A stretch of 64,000 bases of DNA from Cetobacterium ceti (GCF_900167275.1 NZ_FUWX01000008.1:41633-105632); one strand, 5' to 3'. Shown: positions 1-7,574, counted from the stretch's first letter. Notes: generated by a model not told the origin, from the sequence alone. Translations and numbers: made by a program.

Positions 1-246
1 TGAATGAATATTAATTTAACCAGTATGGAATTTAAATTTCTTATTTGTAATTTATTTTGTTATTATTTTAAAATTATTACAAAAATAAAAACTTTACTTT
101 TTGGAGTAAACATGTTACACTATTTAAGTAGTGAAAAGGCAATACAGATTTATTAGATTTAAAAGAACTATTTTACGGAGTACTTCTTTAAAATGATATT
201 GATGGATGGGTAAACACTAACAATTAAAATTAAGGGAGGTACTTAA
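1..246 (+). promoter_or_regulatory. Upstream region and long 5' leader of the cold-shock gene
   Basis: No gene is visible in this stretch. A candidate promoter is TTTACT (93-98), a 17-base gap, and TACACT (116-121), which would give an mRNA leader of about 120 bases before the start codon at 247. Long structured leaders are typical of cold-shock mRNAs. A strong ribosome binding site, GGGAGGT, lies at 234-240. The promoter is read by eye and is tentative; the first 90 bases hold nothing I can identify. Confidence 0.4.
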
Positions 247-444
247 ATGAAAGGTACTGTAAAATGGTTTAACGAAGAAAAAGGATTTGGATTTATCACT
301 GGTGAGGACGGGAAAGATGTATTCGCACACTTCTCTCAAATTAAAAAAGATGGATTTAAAACTTTAAGAGAAAACGAAGAGGTTGAATTCGACGTTGTTA
401 AAGGTGACAGAGGATTACAAGCTGAAAATATCGTAACTAGATAG
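247..444 (+). CDS. Cold-shock protein, CspA family
   Basis: This 65-residue protein is a complete single cold-shock (OB-fold) domain that binds single-stranded RNA and DNA and acts as an RNA chaperone in the cytoplasm. The RNP1 motif KGFGFIT (residues 12-18) and the RNP2-like motif DVFAHFS (24-30) are both present, and length matches the family exactly. It opens with the usual MKGTVKWFN. The start is supported by GGGAGGT seven bases upstream. It is monocistronic: a promoter with a long leader precedes it and an intrinsic terminator follows at 466-497. The family is certain; which of several csp paralogues it is cannot be told from here. Confidence 0.96.
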   Translation: MKGTVKWFNEEKGFGFITGEDGKDVFAHFSQIKKDGFKTLRENEEVEFDVVKGDRGLQAENIVTR

Positions 445-465
445 TTAAATTATTAAAAATATATG

Positions 466-497
466 ATCCTATTTTCATTGTGAAATAGGATTTTTTT
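466..497 (+). terminator. Rho-independent terminator after the cold-shock gene
   Basis: A 9-bp stem (ATCCTATTT at 466-474 with AAATAGGAT at 483-491) is followed by a run of T to 498. It lies 22 bases after the csp stop codon. Confidence 0.85.
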
Positions 498-514
498 TAT
501 TCAATAATTTGTAT

Positions 515-561
515 AAAAAAACTAGAATTTTCTTTATTTATAAGATGAATTCTAGTTTTTT
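515..561 (-). terminator. Terminator for the minus-strand lipoprotein gene
   Basis: An AAAAACTAGAATT / AATTCTAGTTTTT stem with A- and T-runs on both flanks lies just beyond the stop codon of the minus-strand lipoprotein gene. It can act in both directions. Confidence 0.7.
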
Positions 562-590
562 CTATTTTTAATAAATAAAAATATTTGAGT

Positions 591-965
591 TTATCCTATT
601 TTAATAATTTCTCCTTGCGGTGTATATTCAATTCTAATTACTTTAACTTCGCCAGTTTTAGACATTTCAATAGGCATTGTTACAACTTCAGATATAAAAC
701 AAGTTGCAACATCTAAAAGTACATATACTGCAGCTCTTCCAGCACTTGGAGAATTCCCCATTGTATATTGATACATAGATACAATATTTCCATTTTTTAG
801 TACTTCTGTATTAAATGGTTTTAATGGCTGTGATTCTACAATTGCTTTATTTTGTCCCTTTTGAATTACGGATAAATTTGGTTCTCTATCACCAGTTAAA
901 GCCATTGTAGCAGAACACCCTTGTAATACAATTATACTACATACTAATAAATATATTTTTTTCAT
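591..965 (-). CDS. Small hypothetical lipoprotein
   Basis: A 124-residue protein with a lipoprotein signal peptide: positively charged MKK, a hydrophobic stretch and the lipobox LQGC, so Cys16 would be lipidated. The mature part contains a conserved-looking hydrophobic segment near residues 80-100 (YVLLDVATCFISEVVTMPIE) and ends in short beta-type sequence. The layout recalls small YceK/YidQ-like lipoproteins (a D..T...E...P.E pattern), but the match is too weak to assign a family. It is divergent from the aldolase-mtnA-mtnK operon and has its own terminator at 515-561. Function unknown. Confidence 0.75.
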   Translation of the reverse strand: MKKIYLLVCSIIVLQGCSATMALTGDREPNLSVIQKGQNKAIVESQPLKPFNTEVLKNGNIVSMYQYTMGNSPSAGRAAVYVLLDVATCFISEVVTMPIEMSKTGEVKVIRIEYTPQGEIIKIG

Positions 966-1014
966 TAATTTACATTGTTCAAAAAAATAAATAATCTAAA
1001 ATCTTGAAAAAATA

Positions 1015-1048
1015 CTTAAAAGAAATGATTGGATATTTTAGTAAAAAA
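1015..1048 (+). promoter_or_regulatory. Upstream element shared with the gene at 5420
   Basis: The 34 bases here, opening CTTAAAAGAAAT and containing TATTTTAGTA, match 5367-5400 at about 29 of 34 positions by hand alignment. Both copies lie a few tens of bases or less upstream of the first gene of a plus-strand unit. It may be a shared promoter or operator; function is inferred from placement only. Confidence 0.35.
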
Positions 1049-1104
1049 TATAAAAGAAAATAAAAAATTTAGAAAAAATAAATTATAAAATTAAAGGGGG
1101 AAAT

Positions 1105-1770
1105 ATGTTGTTGGAAAAGGAAAGACTTAAAGTTATAGAGTATAGTCAAAAAATGATTACTGATGGATTAACTAAGGGAACAGGGGGGAATATTAGTATA
1201 TTAAATGTTGAAAAAAATTTAATGGCAGTAACTCCTAGTGGAATAGATTATTTTAAATTAACCCCAGAAGATATTGTAATTATAGATGTTGAAAGTGGAA
1301 AAGTTATAGATGGAGAGAAAGTTCCATCTAGTGAATCAGATATGCATAGGATTTTTTATAAATATAGGAAAGATATAAAGGCTATTGTTCATACTCATTC
1401 AAAGTATGCTACAGCTCTTTCATGTTTGAGAAAACCTTTACCTTCTGCTCATTATCTTTTAGCTGTGGCTGGAGTTGAGGTTCCTTGTGCAGAGTATGCT
1501 ACTTATGGAACTGTAAAACTCGCAAAAAATGCCTTTAAAGCTATGGAAGGAACAAAGGCTGTACTTTTAAGTAATCACGGAATGTTAGCAGGGGGAGATT
1601 CTATAGAAGAAGCTTATAATATAACTGAAAACGTAGAATTTTGTTGTGAATTATATTCTATTTCTAAAACTATGGGGGAACCAGTTGTTTTACCTAGGGA
1701 AGAGATGGAAATGATGATAAAAAGATTTAAAAATTATGGAAAACGTATTGAAGAACATGAGGAGATTTAG
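1105..1770 (+). CDS. Class II aldolase, probable 5-(methylthio)ribulose-1-phosphate / 5-deoxyribulose-1-phosphate aldolase
   Basis: This 221-residue protein belongs to the class II (zinc) aldolase/adducin family, like L-fuculose-phosphate aldolase. Zinc ligands are visible as His96 and His98 (VHTHSKYA) and His158 (NHGML), with the catalytic glutamate at Glu77 (SSESDMH). It is the first gene of a tight operon with mtnA and mtnK (3- and 15-base gaps). In the DHAP shunt of other bacteria an aldolase of this family (Ald2 or DrdA) sits with MtnA and MtnK and cleaves 5-methylthioribulose-1-phosphate or 5-deoxyribulose-1-phosphate to DHAP plus (methylthio)acetaldehyde. That assignment rests on context; the sequence alone would also fit fuculose- or ribulose-phosphate aldolase. 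Start supported by AAAGGGGG upstream. Confidence 0.82.
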   Translation: MLLEKERLKVIEYSQKMITDGLTKGTGGNISILNVEKNLMAVTPSGIDYFKLTPEDIVIIDVESGKVIDGEKVPSSESDMHRIFYKYRKDIKAIVHTHSKYATALSCLRKPLPSAHYLLAVAGVEVPCAEYATYGTVKLAKNAFKAMEGTKAVLLSNHGMLAGGDSIEEAYNITENVEFCCELYSISKTMGEPVVLPREEMEMMIKRFKNYGKRIEEHEEI

Positions 1771-1773
1771 ATT

Positions 1774-2823
1774 ATGAAAAGAATGGATGAAGGTTTAGCA
1801 TTTATGCTTCAGTATGAAAATGTAGCATGGTATGATAATGGAAAAGTAAGAATTTTAGATAGAAGAGTTTATCCAAGAGAAATAAAATTTGTAGAATGTA
1901 CAACATATAAAGAAGTTCAAGAGGCTATAACTAACATGGTAACTCAAAGTGCAGGTCCATATACAGCAGCAGGAATGGGAATGGCACTAGCTGCATATGA
2001 ATGTAGAGATAAATCTCCTGTGGAACAATTGGAATTTTTAAAAAATGCTTCCCATATAATTTCCCATGCAAGACCTACCACTGTAAATAGAATGAAAATG
2101 ATAACAGAGGGGTGTTATGAAGCTGGAGAAAAAGCATTAGAAAAAGGTGAGTCACCAATTGAAGCTATTTTTAAAAGAACATTTGATTCCTTAGAAAGAA
2201 GATATAGAAGAATGTCTAAGGTAGCAAAAAATTTAGTTGATCTTTTTCCTGAAAATGGAAAGGTTATGACTCAATGTTTTGGAGAAACAATTGTTGGATG
2301 TATGGGAAGAGAAATTAGAAATCAAAATAAAACTATAGAGTTTTATTGTCCAGAAACAAGACCATATTTACAAGGGGCACGATTAACTGCTAGTGTATTA
2401 AAGGACCAAGGTTTTAAAGTAACTGTAATCACAGATAATATGCCAGCTTGGACAATTAGAGAAAAGAAAATAGATGTGTTTACTTCAGCAGCAGATACAA
2501 TTTGTATGGATGGACATATTGTAAATAAAGTTGGAACTATGCAAATTGCAATAGCTGCAAAATATTTCGGGATTCCATATTTTGTAACAGGAATTCCAGA
2601 TGAAGATAAGCTTTTAAATAATATAGTAATTGAAGAAAGAGATCCAAAAGATGTATTAGAAAGTAATGGAATTAAAAATACTCTAGAAGGTGTAGGTGGA
2701 TATTACCCATCCTTTGATATAACTCCTCCTGAACTTGTAAGTGGAGTTGTTACTGATAATGGAGTATTTACCCCATATAATTTATCCACATATTTTGAAA
2801 GAGAAACTGAACAATACTATTAA
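1774..2823 (+). CDS. mtnA: S-methyl-5-thioribose-1-phosphate isomerase (divergent MtnA)
   Basis: A 349-residue member of the eIF2B-alpha-like isomerase family, converting 5-methylthioribose-1-phosphate (or 5-deoxyribose-1-phosphate) to the ribulose-1-phosphate. Conserved blocks are present: ARPTTVN near residue 107, ETRPYLQGARLT near 197, and the catalytic pair Cys168 (TQCFG) and Asp241 (AADTICMDG), followed by VNKVGT. The usual RGAPAIG substrate-binding block near residue 60 is replaced by TQSAGPYTAAG, and the loop after Cys168 is also unusual, so specificity may be shifted. It lies between the aldolase and mtnK with near-zero spacing, so the three are surely co-transcribed. Family assignment is firm; the exact substrate is not. 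Confidence 0.88.
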   Translation: MKRMDEGLAFMLQYENVAWYDNGKVRILDRRVYPREIKFVECTTYKEVQEAITNMVTQSAGPYTAAGMGMALAAYECRDKSPVEQLEFLKNASHIISHARPTTVNRMKMITEGCYEAGEKALEKGESPIEAIFKRTFDSLERRYRRMSKVAKNLVDLFPENGKVMTQCFGETIVGCMGREIRNQNKTIEFYCPETRPYLQGARLTASVLKDQGFKVTVITDNMPAWTIREKKIDVFTSAADTICMDGHIVNKVGTMQIAIAAKYFGIPYFVTGIPDEDKLLNNIVIEERDPKDVLESNGIKNTLEGVGGYYPSFDITPPELVSGVVTDNGVFTPYNLSTYFERETEQYY

Positions 2824-2838
2824 AAAGGAGCTAAAAAA

Positions 2839-4023
2839 ATGACAAAATACCAAGAACATTTTCCTATGACAGTTGAAGATGCAGTTAATTATACAAAGGA
2901 TTTCAATATATTTCCTAGAGAAAGTAATTTAAAGGGAGAAGAAATAGGTGATGGAAATATAAACTATATTTTCAGAGTTAGAAATTTAGATAGTGGAGCT
3001 TCAGTGGTTTTAAAACAAGCGGATAAATTTCTTCGTTCTTCAGGAAGACCTCTTGATTTAGGAAGAAGTAAAATAGAAGCTGAAATTTTAAAAATAGAGG
3101 AAAGTTTAGCTCCTGCCTTTGTTCCTAAAATTTATAGATATGATGAAATTATGTGTGTTATTGTAATGGAAGATATTTCCCAATATAAAAATCTTAGAAG
3201 AGAACTTCTTCAAGGAAAAATATTTAAAAATTTTCCAGATGAAATCAGTTCTTTTTTAGTAGATACTTTACTTCCAACTACAGATTTAGTTTTAGATAGA
3301 GGGACTAAGAAGGATAGAGTTAAGGAATTTATTAATAAGGAACTTTGCGATATATCTGAGTGCTTGGTATTTACAGAACCCTATGTAAATGATAAAAATA
3401 GAAATATTATAATTCCTGAAAATTTAGATTTTGTTAAAAAATATTTGTATGAGGATATGGATTTAAGAGGAGAGGTTGCAGAATTAAAAAATAATTTTAT
3501 GAATAATGCTCAAGCTCTTATTCATGGGGATTTACATTCGGGTTCAATTTTTATAAATGAAAATGGAATGAAAGTAATAGATCCAGAATTTTCTTTTTAT
3601 GGTCCTATGGGATATGATATAGGAAATGTAATTGGAAATCTTTTCTTTAGTCTTATTAATAGAAAATATTTAATGGAACCAGGAGAGAAAAAAGAAAAAT
3701 TTATATCTTGGTTAGAAAGTGCTATTGAAGATATTTTTAATATGTTTATAAGTAAATTTAATAAAAAATATGATGAAATTGTGAAAGATCCAATGTACAC
3801 AAATGAAAAATTTAAAAAATGGTATTTAGATAGAATTTTATCAGATTCAGTTGGAAGTGCTGGACTTGAAATAATAAGAAGAGTTGTGGGAGATTCAAAG
3901 GTGATGGAAATCACAACTATTGATGATATTGAAAAAAGAGTTCAAGTGGAAAGAGAATTGATAAAAATAGGAATTAGATTTATTAAAAATAGAAATTTAA
4001 TTAAAAAAGGAATGGATTTATAA
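2839..4023 (+). CDS. mtnK: 5-methylthioribose kinase
   Basis: A 394-residue kinase of the aminoglycoside-phosphotransferase / choline-kinase fold, phosphorylating 5-methylthioribose (or 5-deoxyribose) at C1 with ATP. The glycine-rich segment GDGNINYIFRV (about residues 38-48), VLKQADKFLR, the catalytic loop HGDLH (Asp231) and the metal-binding DPEFSFYGP block are all visible and fit MtnK. Length is typical. It is the last gene of the aldolase-mtnA-mtnK operon and is followed by a terminator. The nucleosidase that makes methylthioribose from methylthioadenosine is not in this window. The ribosome binding site is AAAGGAG at 2823-2829. Confidence 0.92.
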   Translation: MTKYQEHFPMTVEDAVNYTKDFNIFPRESNLKGEEIGDGNINYIFRVRNLDSGASVVLKQADKFLRSSGRPLDLGRSKIEAEILKIEESLAPAFVPKIYRYDEIMCVIVMEDISQYKNLRRELLQGKIFKNFPDEISSFLVDTLLPTTDLVLDRGTKKDRVKEFINKELCDISECLVFTEPYVNDKNRNIIIPENLDFVKKYLYEDMDLRGEVAELKNNFMNNAQALIHGDLHSGSIFINENGMKVIDPEFSFYGPMGYDIGNVIGNLFFSLINRKYLMEPGEKKEKFISWLESAIEDIFNMFISKFNKKYDEIVKDPMYTNEKFKKWYLDRILSDSVGSAGLEIIRRVVGDSKVMEITTIDDIEKRVQVERELIKIGIRFIKNRNLIKKGMDL

Positions 4024-4028
4024 AAGGT

Positions 4029-4072
4029 AAAAAAGTCAGGTAAGAAAATTCTCTTATCTGACTTTTTTCTTT
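4029..4072. terminator. Bidirectional terminator between mtnK and the DUF819 gene
   Basis: An AAAAAGTCAG / CTGACTTTTTT hairpin with A/T runs on both sides lies between the convergent mtnK and minus-strand DUF819 genes. Confidence 0.85.
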
Positions 4073-4073
4073 A

Positions 4074-5234
4074 TTATAATAAAATTAAAATTTTTGCTAA
4101 TAGTAATCCTATTATGGTTCCTATAGCTGTTCCTAAAATTCCCATCATTAAACCAGCAGGAATCAAAGCATCATCATAAGTACCTGCTAGTATAGGAGCT
4201 GAAACAGTTCCACCAATATTTGCTTGGGATGCTATTCCACAAATATATAAATCTAATTTAAATATTTTTGCCAAAATTAATAAAACTATTAAGTGAAAGA
4301 GTAAGATTAAAAATCCTCCTATAATATAAATTGCAGCATCTTCAAAACTAATTGTAGAAAAATCAGTAGCAGTAGCAATTAATCCAACAACTATATATAA
4401 TAAGACATTTCCCACATGATCAGTTCCTTTAATTTTCTTTAGAGGAGTCATACTTCCCAATAGCCCAAAAACAGTAGCTACAATCACTACCCAACCAGAA
4501 CCGCTAAAAAATGTTCTTAAAGGTTTTAAAAAACTTCCATCAACTAAATTACCAGGATTAATCAGTTGTTTTCCAATAACAAGAACTATTCCAGCAATCC
4601 CTAAACCTAATCCTAAAGTTAACATAAAATCCATAAATTCATAATCTCTTTTATCTTCATTTTTGGCCGCATTAAAATGCATACGGGAAATTATTTTATC
4701 TATTTCTTTACTATTAGCTCCAGAAAATTTATTAAATTTTTCTCTCATAGGTGCAAAAGTAATTAGAAGAACTAACCAAAAAGAAGCACATATATTGTCC
4801 ATTAAAAAGGCATAAGTTAAAGCTTGGGATCCATCTTCTAAAAACACAACAAAAGTTTGCCAAGCTTCAGGGTCTAATTTATGTTTGAAAAATACATAGA
4901 CAATTATAAAACCTATAAGGATGCTTGCAGTTACAGCAAAGAAAGTACCAATTAATTTAGGACCTAATTTAAATACATCTCTAATATCATTTTTTAGAAG
5001 CAGTAAAAAAAGCATCATTGGAAGTAAATAATATTTTAAAGACCCTATAAAAGATGAAATTTCAGAATTAAGTTTCCAAATATGTAAAGAAGCCCCAATC
5101 ATTCCACCAAAATATATAAAGGTTAAACCTGGTATGAATTTAAAAATAGAAAGTTTCAATGTTTTTTGACAATATAAAATTCCTGTAATGAATAGTATTA
5201 ATAGTGAAAAATAACTATAAACGTTTGTAATCAT
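4074..5234 (-). CDS. DUF819-family membrane protein, copy 1, with internal deletion
   Basis: A 386-residue polytopic membrane protein with about ten hydrophobic segments, of the DUF819 (YjcL-like) family of putative transporters. It is a near-twin of the gene at 52063-53280. Compared with that copy it lacks a net 19 residues: after AWQTF it reads VVFLEDG and rejoins at SQALTYAF, so the SSSWVGGSTNMAATQAG stretch is gone. This small-residue-rich segment is probably part of the conserved membrane core, so the protein may be inactive or altered although the frame stays open. Start is supported by a GGGGG ribosome binding site. Substrate unknown. Confidence 0.8.
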   Translation of the reverse strand: MITNVYSYFSLLILFITGILYCQKTLKLSIFKFIPGLTFIYFGGMIGASLHIWKLNSEISSFIGSLKYYLLPMMLFLLLLKNDIRDVFKLGPKLIGTFFAVTASILIGFIIVYVFFKHKLDPEAWQTFVVFLEDGSQALTYAFLMDNICASFWLVLLITFAPMREKFNKFSGANSKEIDKIISRMHFNAAKNEDKRDYEFMDFMLTLGLGLGIAGIVLVIGKQLINPGNLVDGSFLKPLRTFFSGSGWVVIVATVFGLLGSMTPLKKIKGTDHVGNVLLYIVVGLIATATDFSTISFEDAAIYIIGGFLILLFHLIVLLILAKIFKLDLYICGIASQANIGGTVSAPILAGTYDDALIPAGLMMGILGTAIGTIIGLLLAKILILL

Positions 5235-5366
5235 TAGAATCCCCCTTTTGTATATTTACAGAGTTACAATACGTTTATACCTGATTAAAAGTGGAAAGTG
5301 CAAATATCATTTAAAATATAAATAATTGAAATAGAAAAAAATAATGTAAAAAATTTCCAAATAATT

Positions 5367-5400
5367 CTTAAAAGAAATTAGTAAATATTTTAGTACAAAA
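5367..5400 (+). promoter_or_regulatory. Second copy of the shared upstream element
   Basis: Matches 1015-1048 at about 29 of 34 bases, including CTTAAAAGAAAT and TATTTTAGTA, and lies just before the ribosome binding site of the gene at 5420. Confidence 0.35.
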
Positions 5401-5419
5401 AAATAAGGAGATGGTTCAA

Positions 5420-5722
5420 ATGAAAAGTAATTTATTTCAAAAAATTAATTTTAAAGATTCAAAGGAAACAGCTACATATTTTAAAAGTATAAAGGCAGAT
5501 ATAGTTCCAAGAAGAGGTGAAGAGTTAGTAGAAATAACTTCAGAAAATATACAAAATTTAATTGTAGAAAAAGTAATTTATAATTTAGATAAAAATGAAA
5601 TAGATTTTGCCAATGTATTTTTAAGAGATATTGCTCTTGAAAATTCAGATGACAAAGAGGAATTAAAAAAATTCTTAGAGGATAGAGGTTGGACTTTATC
5701 TGAAGAGGATGATGATCTATAA
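5420..5722 (+). CDS. Hypothetical protein upstream of cas6
   Basis: A 100-residue soluble, acidic protein with no signal peptide or membrane segment, rich in predicted helix, ending in an acidic tail (EEDDDL). I do not recognise its family. I place the start at the ATG at 5420, not the one at 5411, because AAGGAG at 5405-5410 is directly adjacent to 5411 but well spaced from 5420. It lies 72 bases before cas6 in the same direction. No link to Cas6 can be claimed beyond adjacency. Confidence 0.7.
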   Translation: MKSNLFQKINFKDSKETATYFKSIKADIVPRRGEELVEITSENIQNLIVEKVIYNLDKNEIDFANVFLRDIALENSDDKEELKKFLEDRGWTLSEEDDDL

Positions 5723-5794
5723 AATTAATAAAAAATATTTAAAAATTGTGGTAAAATCTAGGGGAAGGGACTTAATAACCGGAGGGATCACTAA

Positions 5795-6469
5795 ATGCGA
5801 TTTGAATTAACATTTACTCTAAAGGAGTTAACACTACCTTTAGATTTTCGTAAGGGACTTATTTATTTTTTTAAATCATCTTTAGACAACTATGATAATG
5901 GAAGTTTAACTTTTTCAACCTTTGTTACACCTGAATCTTTTTTAAGTGATAAAATACTTTTAAAAAATAATAGGTTAAAGGTTTTATACTCTGTAGAAAG
6001 TCAACTTTTAGGGTTTAATATTTTCAAAAGTCTTTTAAAAAAATTAAATAAATCCTTTCCATTTTTTAATAATAAAATTAAATTGGTAAAAATTAAAAAA
6101 TTAAGAGAAAAGAGAATTAAAGAAAATGTAGTGAAATTTAAAACTCTTTCTCCAATAATTGTTACTAAGGAAACAAATGAGGGAAAAAATTGGTATTATC
6201 TTCTAAATGAAGAGGGGATTGAAATTTTAAAAAATTATTTAATAACTTCTTTAAAAGATAGATTTTCAGAAAAAGATTTAAGAGAATTAGAAATTAAACC
6301 CATAGAGATAAAAAAATCCATTACTATTTTTTATGGGAAGAAACTTTTAGGATCTTTAGGAGTTGTGGAATTTAAAGGAAATAAAGATATTTTAACATAT
6401 TTGTATAAAAGTGGAATTTCTACTAGCAGAAGATCAGCAGGTTTTGGAATGGTTGATATTATAAAGTAA
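5795..6469 (+). CDS. cas6: Orphan Cas6-family CRISPR RNA endoribonuclease
   Basis: A 224-residue protein that matches Cas6, the RAMP-fold enzyme cutting CRISPR precursor RNA within repeats. The N-terminus RFELTFTLKELTLPLDFRKG gives the first RNA-recognition-type fold, and the C-terminus has the family glycine-rich signature (LLGSLGVVEFKG, then SRRSAGFGMV at residues 210-219). Two features are odd. There is no CRISPR array and no other cas gene in this 64 kb. The protein contains no histidine at all, whereas many Cas6 enzymes use a catalytic His. It could act in trans on arrays elsewhere, use another residue, or only bind RNA. It has a good ribosome binding site (GGAGGG at 5781) and is probably co-transcribed with the Nudix gene 13 bases downstream. 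Confidence 0.87.
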   Translation: MRFELTFTLKELTLPLDFRKGLIYFFKSSLDNYDNGSLTFSTFVTPESFLSDKILLKNNRLKVLYSVESQLLGFNIFKSLLKKLNKSFPFFNNKIKLVKIKKLREKRIKENVVKFKTLSPIIVTKETNEGKNWYYLLNEEGIEILKNYLITSLKDRFSEKDLRELEIKPIEIKKSITIFYGKKLLGSLGVVEFKGNKDILTYLYKSGISTSRRSAGFGMVDIIK

Positions 6470-6482
6470 AAGAGAGAGGTTT

Positions 6483-7118
6483 ATGGATTTTTCAGAAAAA
6501 ATAATAGGGAAAGATAAATATTTTAATTCTGCGGTTCTTGTTTTACTTATAAAGGATAAAGATAAATATTCTATCTTATTTCAAAAAAGAAATAAAAATA
6601 TACGACAGGGTGGAGAAATTTCATTTCCTGGAGGTAAAGTTGAAAAAAATGATAAATCTAGTTTAGATACTGCTCTTCGAGAAACTTATGAAGAGGTTGG
6701 TCTTGAAGAAAAACATATGGATATAAAGGGAAAAATAGGAACTTTAATTATTCCAACGGGAGTATTAGTAGAAGCCTATTTAGCTATTATTGAAGTTAAA
6801 CATTTGGACAAGTTGAAACTGAATTATTCAGAAGTTGAAGAGTGTTTTACAGTCCCATTGGATTATTTTTTAAATACAAAACCTAGAGAGGAAAGATTAA
6901 AAGTTGAAACACATCCATATTATGAAGAAAATGGAAAAATTTATCAATTTCCAGCTAGAGAGTTAAATCTCCCAGAAAGATACTATAAGTCTTGGAGTGG
7001 AATGCCAAGAAAAGTATATATTTATCTCTATGAAAATAGAGTTATTTGGGGATTAACAGCTGAAATTATTATGGAATTAATTAAAATTTTAAAAGAAGAA
7101 AAAATAACTTGGTGCTAG
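6483..7118 (+). CDS. Nudix hydrolase, NudL-type CoA pyrophosphatase
   Basis: A 211-residue Nudix hydrolase. The CoA-pyrophosphatase signature (QKRN....GGEISFPGGK) is followed by the Nudix helix ALRETYEEVGLEE, giving the metal-binding REXXEE core. Such enzymes cleave CoA to phosphopantetheine and 3',5'-ADP, but CoA activity here is by family resemblance. It follows cas6 by 13 bases and is closed by a strong terminator at 7111-7142. No functional link with cas6 is evident. Confidence 0.85.
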   Translation: MDFSEKIIGKDKYFNSAVLVLLIKDKDKYSILFQKRNKNIRQGGEISFPGGKVEKNDKSSLDTALRETYEEVGLEEKHMDIKGKIGTLIIPTGVLVEAYLAIIEVKHLDKLKLNYSEVEECFTVPLDYFLNTKPREERLKVETHPYYEENGKIYQFPARELNLPERYYKSWSGMPRKVYIYLYENRVIWGLTAEIIMELIKILKEEKITWC

Positions 7119-7142
7119 CTAAATCTTAGTTAGCACTTTTTT
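7111..7142 (+). terminator. Terminator after the Nudix gene
   Basis: A GTGCTAGCTAA / TTAGTTAGCAC type stem overlapping the stop codon is followed by seven T residues. It separates the cas6-nudix unit from the eut locus. Confidence 0.85.
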
Positions 7143-7146
7143 TATA

Positions 7147-7175
7147 TTGTTTATTTGAACAAAATATGTTATAAA
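7147..7175 (+). promoter_or_regulatory. Candidate promoter of the eutS-P-V-W operon
   Basis: TTGTTT (7147-7152), a 17-base gap and TATAAA (7170-7175) precede eutS. No EutV-type hairpin pair is visible between here and eutS, so this promoter looks independent of EutV antitermination. Confidence 0.45.
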
Positions 7176-7225
7176 TACATAAAATGTACAGTTAGTGCAA
7201 AAATTATCAAAAAGGAATGATGCGG

Positions 7226-7567
7226 ATGGAAAAAACACGGGTTATACAGGAATATGTTCCTGGAAAACAGGTTACTTTAGCACATTTAATTGCAAGTCCA
7301 AACAAAGATATTTATAAAAAAATGGGGCTTATGAGTGAAAATATAAATGCTATTGGGATTTTGACAATTACTCCAGGAGAGGCTGCCATAATTGCAGGAG
7401 ATATTGCCACAAAAAGCGGAGAAGTTGAAATTGGATTTTTAGATAGATTCAGTGGAACTTTAGTAATAAATGGAGATATTTCTAGTGTGGAAAGTTCTTT
7501 GGAAAATGTTTTAATTTTTTTAAGAGAGACCCTTCAATTTTCAGTTTCTAAATTAACTAGGTCGTGA
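7226..7567 (+). CDS. eutS: Ethanolamine microcompartment shell protein EutS
   Basis: A 113-residue single-BMC-domain shell protein of the circularly permuted EutS type that forms bent hexamers in the microcompartment facet. The N-terminus [19 protein letters not shown] and the core [16 protein letters not shown] follow EutS closely. Three in-frame ATG codons occur at 7217, 7220 and 7226; I chose 7226 because AAAGGA (7211-7216) is then well spaced and the protein begins MEKTRVIQ like its homologues. It is the first gene of the eut locus, eight bases before eutP. Confidence 0.95.
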   Translation: MEKTRVIQEYVPGKQVTLAHLIASPNKDIYKKMGLMSENINAIGILTITPGEAAIIAGDIATKSGEVEIGFLDRFSGTLVINGDISSVESSLENVLIFLRETLQFSVSKLTRS

Positions 7568-7574
7568 TTAATTT

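Noticed and set aside
5723-5794. Possible CRISPR repeat or array remnant before cas6 (AGGGA..TAA occurs twice).
   Set aside because: The repeated pieces are short, imperfect and not spaced like repeats; one contains the ribosome binding site. No array of regular repeats exists anywhere in the window.
7143-7216. A second EutV hexaloop hairpin pair ahead of eutS.
   Set aside because: No two hairpins with A1/G4 hexaloops and no terminator are found there.
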